64,000 bases of DNA, taken from assembly GCF_016428645.1 (NCBI RefSeq), contig NZ_JAELXW010000014.1, positions 62,001 to 126,000 on the forward strand, in the 5' to 3' direction. The notes under the pieces were generated by a model that saw only the letters and a program-made list of their open reading frames with translations, was not told where the DNA came from and did not search any database. The DNA is from Glycomyces salinus. Lineage in GTDB: Bacteria > Actinomycetota > Actinomycetes > Mycobacteriales > Micromonosporaceae. Below are positions 44,107-56,749 of the stretch, one piece after another (within the stretch, counting starts at the first letter, position 1; each line of letters starts with the position of its first letter). Position numbers and translations under genes: made by a program.

Positions 44107-45731
44107 CCGACACCCGGCGAGAAGTCGGTCGCGCCGCCACCCTCATCGGTGCGATCACCATCGGCGCCCGGCTGATCGGATTCGGCCGGATCCTGGTGTT
44201 CACCTGGGCGGTCGGGTACGTCTCGTTGGGCAGCGCGTATCAGAGCGCGAACGCGATCCCGAACCTGATCTTCGAGATGGTCGCCGGCGGCGCCCTGGCC
44301 GCGCTGACCGTCCCGCTGCTGGCCGCGCCGCTGGCGCGGCACGACCCCGAACAGGTCAGCCGGACCGCCTCGGCCCTCATCACGTGGGCCCTCACCGCGC
44401 TGATCCCGATCGGCCTCGGTGTGGCGCTGCTGGCCAGGCCGCTGGTCGCGCTCGTCGCCGGAGACGAGCTCTCCGAGTCCACCATCGACGCCGGGGCCGA
44501 AATGCTCGTCCTGTTCGCCCCGCAACTGCCGCTGTACGGCATCGCGGTGGTCCTGACCGGCATCCTGCAGGCCCACCGGCGCTTCGCATGGCCCGCGCTC
44601 GCGCCGCTCCTGTCCAGCGTCACGATGATCGTCGTCTACGTCGCCTACGGCCTGGCCACCGGCAGAGAGGACAAAGCCACCGAGGTCACCCAGGGCGAGC
44701 TGCTGCTGCTGGCGCTCGGCACCACCGCGGGCGTGGCCGTCCTCGCCGGATGCCTGTTCATCCCGCTGAGCCGCCTGGGCCTCCACATCAGGCCCACATG
44801 GAGATTCGACGCCTCCGTCTCGGCCAGCGCCAAGGCCCTGGCCATCGCCGGGGCCATCACCCTCGGCTCCCAGCAGGTCTGCCAGTTCGTGATGCTCCGG
44901 CTCGCCAACGGCGCCGGCGAGGGCCCGGTGGTCGTCTTCACCGTCGCCCAGACGTTCTTCCTGCTGCCCTGGGCCGTGCTGGCCGTCCCCCTGGCCACGG
45001 CCGCCTATCCGAACCTGTCCGAATCGCACGCGCTCGGCCAGACCCGCACCTACCAGCGCACGATCGCCGCCACCGGCCGCGCCGTCCTGGTCCTGGCCGG
45101 CCTGGGCGTCACCGCGCTCGCCGGCGTCGCCGAACCGATCGCGACCGTCCTGGGCGAAGTCCAGGACAACGCCCCCGAGCCCGAGATCAGCGCCACGCTC
45201 TCGGGACTGGCGTTCGGGCTCTTCGGGTACTCGCTGTTCGCGGTCTACTCGCGAGGGCTCTACGCCATCGGACGCGCCTACGCCGCTGCCGCGGCGACCG
45301 CCTCCGGCTGGGGCGCGGCCGCGGTCAGCGCCGTCGCCCTCTCGATGATCCTGGAAGAGGACCACCGCACGGTCGCCCTGGGCGTAGCCTGGTCGATCGG
45401 GATGACCGTCACCGGCGTCGCGCTCATCGCCGTCGTCGCCGCCAGCACCGGCGCCGCCAGCATCAGGGGCATGTGGCGTGCCGCCGCCGCGGCCGGGGCC
45501 GCCACCGCGGCGGCCGTCGTCGCCGCGCGGTCGTTCATCGGCTGGTGGGGCCACGCCGGCTCGGTCGGCACCGCCCTCGCCGAGGGCATAGCGGCCGGAG
45601 TGATCGCGCTGGTGGTGTACGTGGGCGTGGCGGCGCTGGTGGATCGCCGCGACATCCTCCGTGCCGTGCGGCGCGGCACTGGCAGAATACCGGGCGGAGC
45701 ACCCGAAGCAGAGAGCGGAGAAGACCAGTGA
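44103..45731 (+). CDS. MurJ/MviN-family lipid flippase homologue
   Basis: A 542-residue MOP-superfamily protein with about 14 hydrophobic helices. The conserved N-terminal GFGRILVFTWAVG and SANAIPNLIFEMVAGGALAALTVPLL motif and PQLPLYGIAVVLTGILQAHRRFAWPA are typical of MviN proteins, which flip lipid-linked precursors across the membrane. Actinobacteria usually have a second, longer MurJ near the chromosome origin side; this shorter one may serve a different polymer. The GTG at 44103 overlaps the upstream stop, and the 3' end overlaps the glycosyltransferase start by 4 nt. Confidence 0.85.
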   Translation: MTDTRREVGRAATLIGAITIGARLIGFGRILVFTWAVGYVSLGSAYQSANAIPNLIFEMVAGGALAALTVPLLAAPLARHDPEQVSRTASALITWALTALIPIGLGVALLARPLVALVAGDELSESTIDAGAEMLVLFAPQLPLYGIAVVLTGILQAHRRFAWPALAPLLSSVTMIVVYVAYGLATGREDKATEVTQGELLLLALGTTAGVAVLAGCLFIPLSRLGLHIRPTWRFDASVSASAKALAIAGAITLGSQQVCQFVMLRLANGAGEGPVVVFTVAQTFFLLPWAVLAVPLATAAYPNLSESHALGQTRTYQRTIAATGRAVLVLAGLGVTALAGVAEPIATVLGEVQDNAPEPEISATLSGLAFGLFGYSLFAVYSRGLYAIGRAYAAAAATASGWGAAAVSAVALSMILEEDHRTVALGVAWSIGMTVTGVALIAVVAASTGAASIRGMWRAAAAAGAATAAAVVAARSFIGWWGHAGSVGTALAEGIAAGVIALVVYVGVAALVDRRDILRAVRRGTGRIPGGAPEAESGEDQ

Positions 45732-46825
45732 GCCATCGACGCATCGCACTAGTGCTGGGCCCTTCCACCGGCGGCATCGGCACCCACGTCGCCTCGCTGG
45801 CCGCCGGACTGGCCGCGCGCGGCGACGCGGTCATGGTCGTCGGCCCGCCCGAGACCGAGGAGCGATTCGGATTCCGCTCCACCGGCGCCCGCTTCGTCGC
45901 CGCCCCCATCTCCGCGCGGCCCTCGCCGAGCCTACCGGCCGCCTGGTGGACCGTGTCCGGGGCGCTGCGCGGGGTCACCGGCCGCGGCGTCGACCTCGTC
46001 CACGCCCACGGCATGACCGCCGGGATCACCGCCCTCGCCGCCCGCCCGCCGGGCGCCGCGCTGGTCACGACCTGGCACAACACGCAGCTCTCCTCCGGGT
46101 TCAAGCGCCGAGTCCTCGACGTCGCCGAGACGCGTCTGGCCCGCGGCGTCGACGTCGCCCTGGCCATCTCCTCGGACCTGCACTCCCACCTCGTCTCGCT
46201 CGGCGCCACCGACGTGCGCCTGGCGCAGGCCCCCGCCCCGCCCCTGCGCGACCCCGGCGACCGCGCGGCCATCCGCTCCCAGCTCGACATCGGGGAGCGG
46301 CCCCTGATCCTGTCGATCGGACGCCTGGCCGAGCAGAAGGACTTCGACACCCTCGTCGCCGCCGCCGGCCGCTGGACGAAACTGGATCCGGCCCCGGTCG
46401 TCGCGATCGCCGGCGACGGCCCCGAACGCGACCGCCTCCAGAGCCTCATCAACGCCACCGGCGCGGACGTGCGCCTGCTCGGGTACCGCAGCGACGTCTC
46501 CGACCTGCTCGCCGCCGCCGACCTGGTCGCCAACACCAGCCGCTGGGAGGGCTACCCGCTGTCGCTCCAGGAGGCCATGCAGGCCGGGCTCCCGCTCGTG
46601 GCCACCCGCACCGGCGGCGTCCCCGACCTGGTCGGAGACGGCGCGATCCTCTTCGACGTCGGCGACGTCGACGCTCTCGACCAGACCGTCACCGGTCTGC
46701 TGGCCGACCCGGACCGCCTCGCCGACCTGGGCCGGGCCGCCCGCGCCCAGGCGGACACCTGGCCCGACGAGGAACGGGTGCTCGACTCCATCGACGCCCT
46801 CTACCTGGAACTGACGGGAAGATAG
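45728..46825 (+). CDS. GT4-family glycosyltransferase
   Basis: A 365-residue GT-B enzyme. The N-terminal half has the loop GPSTGGIGTHVASLAAGLAARG and VDLVHAHGMTAG. The C-terminal half has SIGRLAEQKDFDTLVAAA, IAGDGPERDRL and the nucleotide-sugar motif SRWEGYPLSLQEAMQAGLPLVAT with its catalytic EGxxLxxxEA pattern. It is a retaining transferase, probably acting on the cytoplasmic face on the lipid-linked acceptor of the neighbouring MraY-like and MurJ-like proteins; donor and acceptor are unknown. Coupled to murJ by a GTGA overlap. Confidence 0.88.
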   Translation: MSHRRIALVLGPSTGGIGTHVASLAAGLAARGDAVMVVGPPETEERFGFRSTGARFVAAPISARPSPSLPAAWWTVSGALRGVTGRGVDLVHAHGMTAGITALAARPPGAALVTTWHNTQLSSGFKRRVLDVAETRLARGVDVALAISSDLHSHLVSLGATDVRLAQAPAPPLRDPGDRAAIRSQLDIGERPLILSIGRLAEQKDFDTLVAAAGRWTKLDPAPVVAIAGDGPERDRLQSLINATGADVRLLGYRSDVSDLLAAADLVANTSRWEGYPLSLQEAMQAGLPLVATRTGGVPDLVGDGAILFDVGDVDALDQTVTGLLADPDRLADLGRAARAQADTWPDEERVLDSIDALYLELTGR

Positions 46826-46831
46826 GCCGCG

Positions 46832-49075
46832 GTGCGCGAGAAATTCCACATCGGTCGCCTGGCCCGCCGGCTCCGCAGGTCCGCGGCCCGGCACCGCACC
46901 GTGATCGCCGCCTGGGCCGCGGTCGCGGTCCTGGCCGCGATCGCGGCCTACCAGGTCCTGCCCGAACCGGTCGAGGAGCGCGTCCCCGAATCGGTCGAGT
47001 CCGTCATCGTCCTCGGCATCGGCGGCCTGACCTGGAGCGACATCGACTCCGAGGCCACACCGAACCTTCACGCCCTGGCCGAGGACGGATCACTGGCCGA
47101 GCTCAACACGAACTCGGCCCGCAGCTTCACCTGCACCCTCGACGGCTGGCTGACCCTCTCGGCCGGCGCCCCGGCCCTGTCGACGTCCTTCGGCGACAGC
47201 GCCGACTGCGGTCCGGTCGGCGCCGACCAGATCACCGTCGACGGCACCGACGCCACGGTCGACAACATGACCGAGCTGGTCGAACTCAACCGCGAGGACA
47301 GCTCCGGCGTCGACGCCGAGGTCGGGACCCTCGCGGCCGGGACCTCGTGCGCCACCGCGATCGGGCCCGGCGCCGCCTACGCCACCGCCAACTCCGTCGG
47401 CCGCGTCTCCGAGTACCGCAGCGACCTGCCCAGCGGAACCAGGCTGAACTCGCTGCTGGCCGAATGCCCGCTGACCGTCGTCGACGGCGGGGTCCTGCCC
47501 GAGGAGCCCGAGTCGCGCGAAGCCTCCCTGGCCGCCGTCGACGCCGTCGTCGGACGCCTGGACGAGTCCCGCCTCGAGTCCTCGGCGCTGTTCGTCACCG
47601 GCATCAGTCAGACCAGCACCCCGGACCGGCTGCTGGCCGCCGTCGCCGGCTTCGGCGGCGACGGCCACAACTTGTTCGACCTGCCCGCCGAGCGCCCCGG
47701 CTACCTCCGCCTGACCGACCTGACGGCCACCATTCTGGCGCTGCTGGAGGCGCCGCTGCCCGAGGCCGTCGCCGGCGTCTCGGCGGGCGTCGCGGCCGGA
47801 GTCTCCGAGGACAACCTCGACTTCGAGGCCCGCGAGGCCGTCTTCGACGACACCGACGCGCGCCTGCTGGCCGCCGACACGGCCGCACCGGCCACCCAAT
47901 GGCTCCAGGTGCTCCTGTTCTTCGCGCTGACGTTCGTCGCCTGGCCACTGCTGCACCTGCTGCGCCACAACGGCCAACCCGGCGTCCGGCCGCCGCCGCT
48001 GTGGCTGATGCGCGCGAACATCCTCGCCGCGCTGGTGTGCGCCCTGTTCGTGGCCGCCGGCCTCCTCGCCGACTTCATCCCGTGGTGGAGCTCCTCCCGA
48101 CCGGCCCTGACCGGCCCGCTGACCGCGCTCGCGATCGCCGTGGTCTGCGCGATCGCAGCGATCATCCTCCCCAAACGCCACAGCCCCGCCGGGCTCATGG
48201 TCACCGTCTCCACCTTCGGGCTGCTGGTGACCTTGCTGGCCATGGTCGTGCACACCACCGACCCGCTGGGAACCCTGCTGGGCGACTACACCGTCGCCGG
48301 ATCGGCCTCCGGCGAGCTGGGACCGGTGGCGACCGGCATGTTCATCGCCTCCCTGTGGCTGCTGGCCGCGGCCGCCGGCTGGGTGCTGCCGCGCCGCTTC
48401 CAGTCCCCGGTGATGGCCGGGATCGGCTGCCTGGGCGTGTTCGCGGTCTCGGCCTGGTTCCTCGGCGACTCGATCCCGGCGGCCGTGGCGCTCACCGTCG
48501 GCACCTGCCTGGCCGCGGCCCTGGCCACCGGCGGCTGGTTCACCTTCGCCCGCCTGGCCTGGTCGGGCCTGGCCGGCGTGGCGGTCCTGCTGGGCCTGTC
48601 CTGGATCGACTACCAGCGGCCGATGACCGAGCGCGGCGCGCTCGGCAACTTCCTGGCCGACCTGATGGGGGAGACCACTGGCGTCATCTCGGCGGGGGTC
48701 GGCTCGAACGTGGTCGCCGTGTTCACCTCCCCGCTGACGATCCTGACGATCATGGCGGGCCTGTACTGCTGGCTGGTGCTGCTGCGGCCCGGAGGGGGCC
48801 TGCGGCGGGCGTTCGGGCTCTACCCGCCGCTGCGCGCCGCGTTCTCGGCCGCCGTGGTCGGCTCGACGGTCGCCGGGATGCTCATGGGCGACGGTCTGAT
48901 GAGCCTGGCCGCCGCGCTGGCGGTCATGGTGCCGCTGGCGATCATCGTCAGCCACCGCGTGCTGGCCCGCGCGCACGTCAAGGACGGCGAATACTCGGCC
49001 ATGATCGTCGACGCACCCTCGTGGGTCGACGAGGAGAACAGCGGCGAAAGTGTTAGTGTGGAATCCCGTGGATGA
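46832..49075 (+). CDS. Large membrane protein with degenerate alkaline-phosphatase-like domain
   Basis: A 747-residue protein. After a basic N-terminus and one helix (about 24-42), an extracytoplasmic domain (about 55-350) starts SVIVLGIGGLTWSDIDSEATPNLHALAEDGSLAEL and later has SFTCTLDGWLTLSAGAPA, the layout of alkaline-phosphatase-superfamily enzymes. The usual first Asp of GxDG is Gly here, so metal binding may be impaired. The C-terminal half (about 365-710) has roughly ten transmembrane helices. It is probably an envelope-polymer modifying or assembly protein working with the three genes before it. GTG start, 6 nt after the glycosyltransferase. Confidence 0.72.
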   Translation: MREKFHIGRLARRLRRSAARHRTVIAAWAAVAVLAAIAAYQVLPEPVEERVPESVESVIVLGIGGLTWSDIDSEATPNLHALAEDGSLAELNTNSARSFTCTLDGWLTLSAGAPALSTSFGDSADCGPVGADQITVDGTDATVDNMTELVELNREDSSGVDAEVGTLAAGTSCATAIGPGAAYATANSVGRVSEYRSDLPSGTRLNSLLAECPLTVVDGGVLPEEPESREASLAAVDAVVGRLDESRLESSALFVTGISQTSTPDRLLAAVAGFGGDGHNLFDLPAERPGYLRLTDLTATILALLEAPLPEAVAGVSAGVAAGVSEDNLDFEAREAVFDDTDARLLAADTAAPATQWLQVLLFFALTFVAWPLLHLLRHNGQPGVRPPPLWLMRANILAALVCALFVAAGLLADFIPWWSSSRPALTGPLTALAIAVVCAIAAIILPKRHSPAGLMVTVSTFGLLVTLLAMVVHTTDPLGTLLGDYTVAGSASGELGPVATGMFIASLWLLAAAAGWVLPRRFQSPVMAGIGCLGVFAVSAWFLGDSIPAAVALTVGTCLAAALATGGWFTFARLAWSGLAGVAVLLGLSWIDYQRPMTERGALGNFLADLMGETTGVISAGVGSNVVAVFTSPLTILTIMAGLYCWLVLLRPGGGLRRAFGLYPPLRAAFSAAVVGSTVAGMLMGDGLMSLAAALAVMVPLAIIVSHRVLARAHVKDGEYSAMIVDAPSWVDEENSGESVSVESRG

Positions 49076-49150
49076 TGCGATCCACCGGCGGTCCCGCGAT
49101 GAGTCTCGGCAGGCGTGCATTCGATTGCGGCACCGTTCGATCGGCGATAA

Positions 49151-52350
<3,200 letters not shown>

Positions 52351-52375
52351 GATCGCCTCGCTCAGAGAATTAGTG

Positions 52376-52391
52376 TACCGTCCGGACGGTA
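52376..52391. promoter_or_regulatory. TetR operator candidate
   Basis: TACCGTCCGGACGGTA is a perfect 16-bp palindrome between the MFS and TetR starts. It overlaps likely -10 elements of both, which is typical of TetR-type repression. Confidence 0.65.
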
Positions 52392-52412
52392 TAGTATCCC
52401 CAGGGAGGCCGG

Positions 52413-52952
52413 ATGAGCCAGGAAGAAGTAACGACCCGTGACCGAATTCTCAACGCGCTCCAGCGCGTCCTCTTCGAGGAGGGCGGCTCGGGGGTGACCC
52501 TCGAGAAGGTCGCCGCCGAGGCCGGAGTGTCCAAAGGCGGCCTGCTCTACCACTTCAAATCCAAGACCGACCTCTTCGACGGCCTGGCCCGCCGCTACCG
52601 CCACCTCGAGGAGCGCCGCATCGCCGAGGCCCGCCGCTCCGGCGTCGTCGAGGCGTTCCTGCGCGCCTCCGAGATCGAGTCGCCCGAATCGGCAGCCGGC
52701 CTGTGGACCCTCATGACCGCCCTCCGCGGCCGCGAGGAGATGTCCGAGACCGCCCGCGAGGACGTCCTGTTCATCTTCAACGGCTGGGCCGAGGCCATCC
52801 ACGACCAGCTCGACGACCCCGTCACCGCCGAGATCGTCCGCCTGGTCGGCGACGGCCTGTTCCTGTCGGCCGTCTCCGGCGCGCCCGTGCCCGGGCCGGA
52901 GGTCACCGAACGGATACTCGACCGCCTCAAGGAGGCCGCCGGAGAGGGTTAG
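52413..52952 (+). CDS. TetR-family transcriptional regulator
   Basis: A 179-residue repressor. The N-terminal HTH (about 8-55) has TRDRILNALQRVLFEEGGSGVTLEKVAAEAGVSKGGLLYHFKSK compressed to the standard TetR pattern. The helical ligand/dimer domain follows. YHF after the recognition helix is typical. It likely represses the divergent MFS exporter and itself through the palindrome 22 nt upstream of its start. Its TAG stop forms part of the -10 hexamer of the next gene. Confidence 0.9.
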   Translation: MSQEEVTTRDRILNALQRVLFEEGGSGVTLEKVAAEAGVSKGGLLYHFKSKTDLFDGLARRYRHLEERRIAEARRSGVVEAFLRASEIESPESAAGLWTLMTALRGREEMSETAREDVLFIFNGWAEAIHDQLDDPVTAEIVRLVGDGLFLSAVSGAPVPGPEVTERILDRLKEAAGEG

Positions 52953-52955
52953 GGT
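52950..52955 (+). promoter_or_regulatory. Putative -10 of leaderless NUDIX transcript
   Basis: TAGGGT, using the TetR stop codon, followed by 7 nt and the GTG at 52963. Confidence 0.45.
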
Positions 52956-52962
52956 TGGGCCC

Positions 52963-53520
52963 GTGCACGATTACCGAGTCACCGACCGAGAACTCCTCCA
53001 CGACGGCTTCATCTACGACCTGGTCGTGGAGACCGTCGAAATGCCCGGCGGTGGGACCGCGCGCCGCGAGTTCACCGACCACGCCGGCGCCGTCCTGGCC
53101 GTCCCGCTCGACGAGCACGGCCGGGTCGCCATGATCCGCCAGTACCGGGTCCCCGCCAAGGAGTACATGTGGGAGCTCCCGGCCGGCATCCGCGACATGG
53201 ACGGCGAGGACCCCGCCGAGACCGCCCGGCGCGAGCTGGCCGAAGAGGCCGACCTGCGCTGCGAGCGCATCGAGAAGCTCGGCGAGTTCTACACGACCCC
53301 TGGCGTCTCCAGCGAGCTCATCCACTACTACCTGGCCACCGGTCTCAGCCCCGTCCCCGAGGACGAGCGCCACCAGCGCTCCGAGGAGGAGACCGACATC
53401 GAACTGGTCTGGTGGGACTTCGACAAGGCCCTGGCCGCCGTAGCCGACGGCCAGATCCGCAACGGCGTCTGCGCGCTCGCCCTCAACCTCACCAGGCTCC
53501 ACCTCGAAGCCGGGAAGTAG
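52963..53520 (+). CDS. NUDIX hydrolase, ADP-ribose pyrophosphatase-like
   Basis: A 185-residue protein. The Nudix box is complete: GIRDMDGEDPAETARRELAEEADL fits GX5EX7REUXEEXGU with a longer acidic insert, preceded by AMIRQYRVPAKEYMWELPAG. The Rv1700 orthologue at this site hydrolyses ADP-ribose and related sugars. It also carries the downstream Pro-like TTPGVSSELIHYYLA typical of ADP-ribose pyrophosphatases. Start is the GTG at 52963, with the leaderless -10 above. Confidence 0.9.
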   Translation: MHDYRVTDRELLHDGFIYDLVVETVEMPGGGTARREFTDHAGAVLAVPLDEHGRVAMIRQYRVPAKEYMWELPAGIRDMDGEDPAETARRELAEEADLRCERIEKLGEFYTTPGVSSELIHYYLATGLSPVPEDERHQRSEEETDIELVWWDFDKALAAVADGQIRNGVCALALNLTRLHLEAGK

Positions 53521-53655
53521 AGTCGGCCCCGAAGGCGCCGACCCCGACTCGGCAACGGGCCCAAAAAGCCGCCGAACCGGGCTCGGCGCGGCATAGACTG
53601 CCCGCACAGGCCGCGAACCGGCTTGCGCAGGCCCGAAACCCGGAAGGAACGCGCC

Positions 53656-54777
53656 GTGAAAGTCGCCGTCCCCCGCGAGATCAAGAACAACGAGTACCGC
53701 GTCGCACTGACCCCCTCGGGAGTCCACGAGCTGGTCGCCGCCGGCCACGAGGTCGCCGTCGAATCCGGCGCCGGACTCGGCTCGGCCATCAGCGACGACG
53801 ACTACCGCGCCGCCGGGGCGCTCATCTGCCCCGACCCCGACACCACCTGGGCCGCAGGCGAACTCGTACTCAAGGTCAAGGAGCCGGTGCAGGACGAGTA
53901 CCACCGGATGCGCCCCGGCCAGACCCTGTTCACCTACCTCCACCTCGCCGCCAGCGCCGAATGCACCGACGCGCTGCTGGAGCAGCACGTCACCGGCATC
54001 GCCTACGAGACCGTGCAGACCGCCGACGGCAAGCTCCCGCTCCTGGCTCCGATGAGCGAGGTCGCCGGACGTCTGGCCGTCCAGGCCGGCGCCTACCACC
54101 TCCAGCGTCCCGAAGGCGGACGCGGTACCCTCATGGGCGGCGTCCCGGGCACCGCCCCGGCCAAAGTCGTCGTCATCGGCGCCGGAGTCTCGGGCATGAA
54201 CGCCGCCGCCATCGCCGTCGGCATGAGAGCCGAGGTCGAACTGCTCGACCTCGACATCGCCAAGCTCCACGCCGCCGACGACCAGTACCAGGGCCGCCTG
54301 CGCACCATCGTCTCCAACCGCTTCGAGGTCAGGCGCGCCTGCCGCGGGGCCGACCTGGTCATCGGCGCCGTCCTCGTCCCAGGTGCCAAGGCCCCCACCG
54401 TCGTCGACGACGAGGTCCTGGCCGACATGAAGGAGGGCGCGGTCCTGGTCGACATCGCCATCGACCAAGGCGGCTGCTTCGCCCACTCGCGACCGACCAC
54501 CCACGACGACCCCGCCTTCGACCACGAGGGCAAGGTCTTCTACTGCGTGGCCAACATGCCGGGAGCCGTGCCGAACACCTCCACGTACGCGCTGACCAAC
54601 GCCACGCTCCCGTACGTGATGAAACTGGCCAACCACGGCTGGGCCGAGGCGCTCCGGGCCGACCCCGCGCTCGCCCGCGGCCTCAACACCCACGCCGGCC
54701 ACGTCACCAACGAGCCGGTGGCCCTCACACACCATCTGCCGCTCACCCCGGTCGCCAAGGCGCTCACCGAGCATTAG
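53656..54777 (+). CDS. ald: Alanine dehydrogenase
   Basis: A 373-residue NAD-dependent enzyme interconverting L-alanine and pyruvate plus ammonia. It begins MKVAVPREIKNNEYRVALTP. Substrate-binding Arg and Lys lie in EYRVAL and LVLKVKEP, the catalytic His in FTYLHLAAS, and the Rossmann motif VVVIGAGVSGMNAA near residue 170. DIAIDQGGCF and NMPGAVPNTSTYALTNATLPY complete the family pattern. The GTG at 53656 follows GGAAGGAA. It has its own leader (135 nt from the NUDIX stop) with a TAGACT hexamer near 53595. Confidence 0.95.
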   Translation: MKVAVPREIKNNEYRVALTPSGVHELVAAGHEVAVESGAGLGSAISDDDYRAAGALICPDPDTTWAAGELVLKVKEPVQDEYHRMRPGQTLFTYLHLAASAECTDALLEQHVTGIAYETVQTADGKLPLLAPMSEVAGRLAVQAGAYHLQRPEGGRGTLMGGVPGTAPAKVVVIGAGVSGMNAAAIAVGMRAEVELLDLDIAKLHAADDQYQGRLRTIVSNRFEVRRACRGADLVIGAVLVPGAKAPTVVDDEVLADMKEGAVLVDIAIDQGGCFAHSRPTTHDDPAFDHEGKVFYCVANMPGAVPNTSTYALTNATLPYVMKLANHGWAEALRADPALARGLNTHAGHVTNEPVALTHHLPLTPVAKALTEH

Positions 54778-54914
54778 CGGGCGATCTCACCCGGGTGCCG
54801 CTGAGTCTCGCAACCGATCGACACGCTCGATACACTGACGTACAGTCGCAGTAACAGGCAATCGGTCAGACGCCCGGCACCCGGTGCCGTCCCTGCACCC
54901 GGAGGCGCGAAGAA

Positions 54915-55838
54915 ATGAGCAGTGTGGACAGCAACGACAAGTGGGCGGCCCTGCGGGCGGCGCAGGTGCCACCCACTGACGGCGACGGTGACTTCACCTC
55001 TCCGGACCCGGAGTCGTACACGGGCAAACGCGACATCCCGCAGCCGCAGCCGCTCGAGCGCCACGGGCCGGCCCGCGTCATCGCCATGGCCAACCAGAAG
55101 GGCGGGGTCGGCAAGACCACCACGACCATCAACCTCGGCGCCGCTCTCGCCGAGTACGGCCGCAAGGTCCTGCTGGTCGACTTCGACCCCCAAGGGGCCC
55201 TGTCGGTCGGCTTCGGAACCAACCCGCACACGCTGGACCTGACCGTCTACAACCTGCTGATGCAAGAGGACGTCGACATCGACGACGTCATGGCGAAGAC
55301 CAACGTCGCCGGACTCCGCATCCTCCCGGCCAACATCGACCTGTCCGCGGCCGAGATCCAGCTGGTCAACGAGGTCGCGCGCGAGCAGACCCTCGCCAGG
55401 GTGCTGCGGCCGGTCATGCCCGACTTCGACTTCGTCCTCATCGACTGCCAGCCCTCCCTGGGCCTGCTGACGGTCAACGCGCTCACCGCCGCCCACAGCG
55501 TCCTGGTCCCCCTCGAATGCGAGTTCTTCTCGCTGCGCGGGGTGGCCCTGCTGCTCGACACCGTCGACAAGGTCCGCGAACGCCTCAACTACGACCTCGA
55601 ACTCGACGGCATCCTCGCGACCATGTACGACTCGCGCACCACCCACTCCCGGCAGGTCCTCCAGCGCGTCGTCGAGGCGTTCGGCGACAAGGTGTTCTCC
55701 ACCGTCATCACCCGAACGGTGCGATTCCCCGAGACCACCGTCGCCGGCGAGCCCATCACCACCTGGGCCCCCGCCTCCTCGGGCGCCCGCGCCTACCGCC
55801 AGCTCGCGCGCGAACTCATCGCCGCCACAGAGAAGTAG
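54915..55838 (+). CDS. parA: ParA/Soj-family ATPase
   Basis: A 307-residue deviant-Walker ATPase. After a ~55-residue disordered N-terminal extension come AMANQKGGVGKTTTTINLGAALA (deviant Walker A), LLVDFDPQGALSVGFG and the Walker B LIDCQPSLGLLTVNAL. It is next to scpA/scpB, as Rv1708 is, and not next to parB, so it is the second, non-origin ParA. A role with the SMC-ScpAB condensin in chromosome organisation is inferred from position only. Confidence 0.92.
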   Translation: MSSVDSNDKWAALRAAQVPPTDGDGDFTSPDPESYTGKRDIPQPQPLERHGPARVIAMANQKGGVGKTTTTINLGAALAEYGRKVLLVDFDPQGALSVGFGTNPHTLDLTVYNLLMQEDVDIDDVMAKTNVAGLRILPANIDLSAAEIQLVNEVAREQTLARVLRPVMPDFDFVLIDCQPSLGLLTVNALTAAHSVLVPLECEFFSLRGVALLLDTVDKVRERLNYDLELDGILATMYDSRTTHSRQVLQRVVEAFGDKVFSTVITRTVRFPETTVAGEPITTWAPASSGARAYRQLARELIAATEK

Positions 55839-55869
55839 CGTTCGCGGCATGGCGCGATCAGGGCCCGTC

Positions 55870-55875
55870 TAAGCT
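55870..55875 (+). promoter_or_regulatory. Putative -10 of leaderless scpA transcript
   Basis: TAAGCT followed by 7 nt and the GTG at 55883. Confidence 0.45.
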
Positions 55876-55882
55876 TTCCTGC

Positions 55883-56749
55883 GTGACCGACCAGCAGCCA
55901 CAGGCCGTCCCCGAGCCGCGGGACCCCGGCCGAGAAGGGACCGAGACCGGATTCCACGTCCGGCTCGAGAACTTCGAGGGCCCCTTCGACCTGCTGCTGC
56001 AACTGATCGGCAAGCACAAGCTCGACGTCACCGAACTCGCCCTCCACCAGATCGCCTCCGAGTTCATCGCCTACGTCACCGCCCTCGACGAGGCGTGGAA
56101 CCTCGAGGAGACCAGCGAATTCCTCCTGGTCGCCGCCACCCTCCTCGACCTCAAGACCGCCAGGCTGCTGCCGAACACCGTCGTCGACGACGAAGAGGAC
56201 CTCGCGCTCCTGGAGGCCCGCGACCTGCTCTTCGCCCGCCTCCTCCAGTACAAGGCGTACAAGCAGGCCGCCGGGCACCTCGAACGCCTCGCCGAGGGCG
56301 CCTCGGCCCGCGTGGCGCGCTCGACCGGCCTCGAAGAGCGCTACCGGGGACTGCTGCCCGACCTGGTCATCGACATCACCCCCGAGGAACTGGCCGCCCT
56401 GGCCGGCAAGGCGATGAAACCCAAGCCGCCGCCGCAGGTCGGCACCGACCACGTCCACGTCCAGCGCGTCTCGGTGCGCGAGCACGCCGTCATCCTCTCC
56501 AGGCGGCTCCAGCGCGTCCAGACCGCCACCTTCCGGGCCCTGGTCTCCGACTGCGAGACCCGCATCGAAGTCGTCGCCCGATTCCTGGCCCTGCTCGAGC
56601 TGTACCGGGAGGCCCTGGTCGGCTTCGAGCAGATGCAGGCGCTCGGCGAGCTGACCGTGCGCTGGCTCGGCGGTGCCGACCACACCGAGATCGAGGTCGA
56701 CGAGTACGCTGGCGCACCGCTGACGGGGGAGGAGCAGAACGATGAGTGA
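55883..56749 (+). CDS. scpA: Segregation and condensation protein A
   Basis: A 288-residue kleisin that bridges SMC heads in the bacterial condensin. The N-terminal region has FHVRLENFEGPFDLLLQLIGKHKLDVTELAL, the ScpA hallmark, then EFLLVAATLLDLKTARLLP. The C-terminal winged helix includes FLALLELYREALVGFEQ. The GTG at 55883 gives a standard N-terminus; the open frame upstream overlaps parA and is ignored. The stop overlaps scpB by 8 nt, and the two proteins act in one complex. Confidence 0.95.
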   Translation: MTDQQPQAVPEPRDPGREGTETGFHVRLENFEGPFDLLLQLIGKHKLDVTELALHQIASEFIAYVTALDEAWNLEETSEFLLVAATLLDLKTARLLPNTVVDDEEDLALLEARDLLFARLLQYKAYKQAAGHLERLAEGASARVARSTGLEERYRGLLPDLVIDITPEELAALAGKAMKPKPPPQVGTDHVHVQRVSVREHAVILSRRLQRVQTATFRALVSDCETRIEVVARFLALLELYREALVGFEQMQALGELTVRWLGGADHTEIEVDEYAGAPLTGEEQNDE

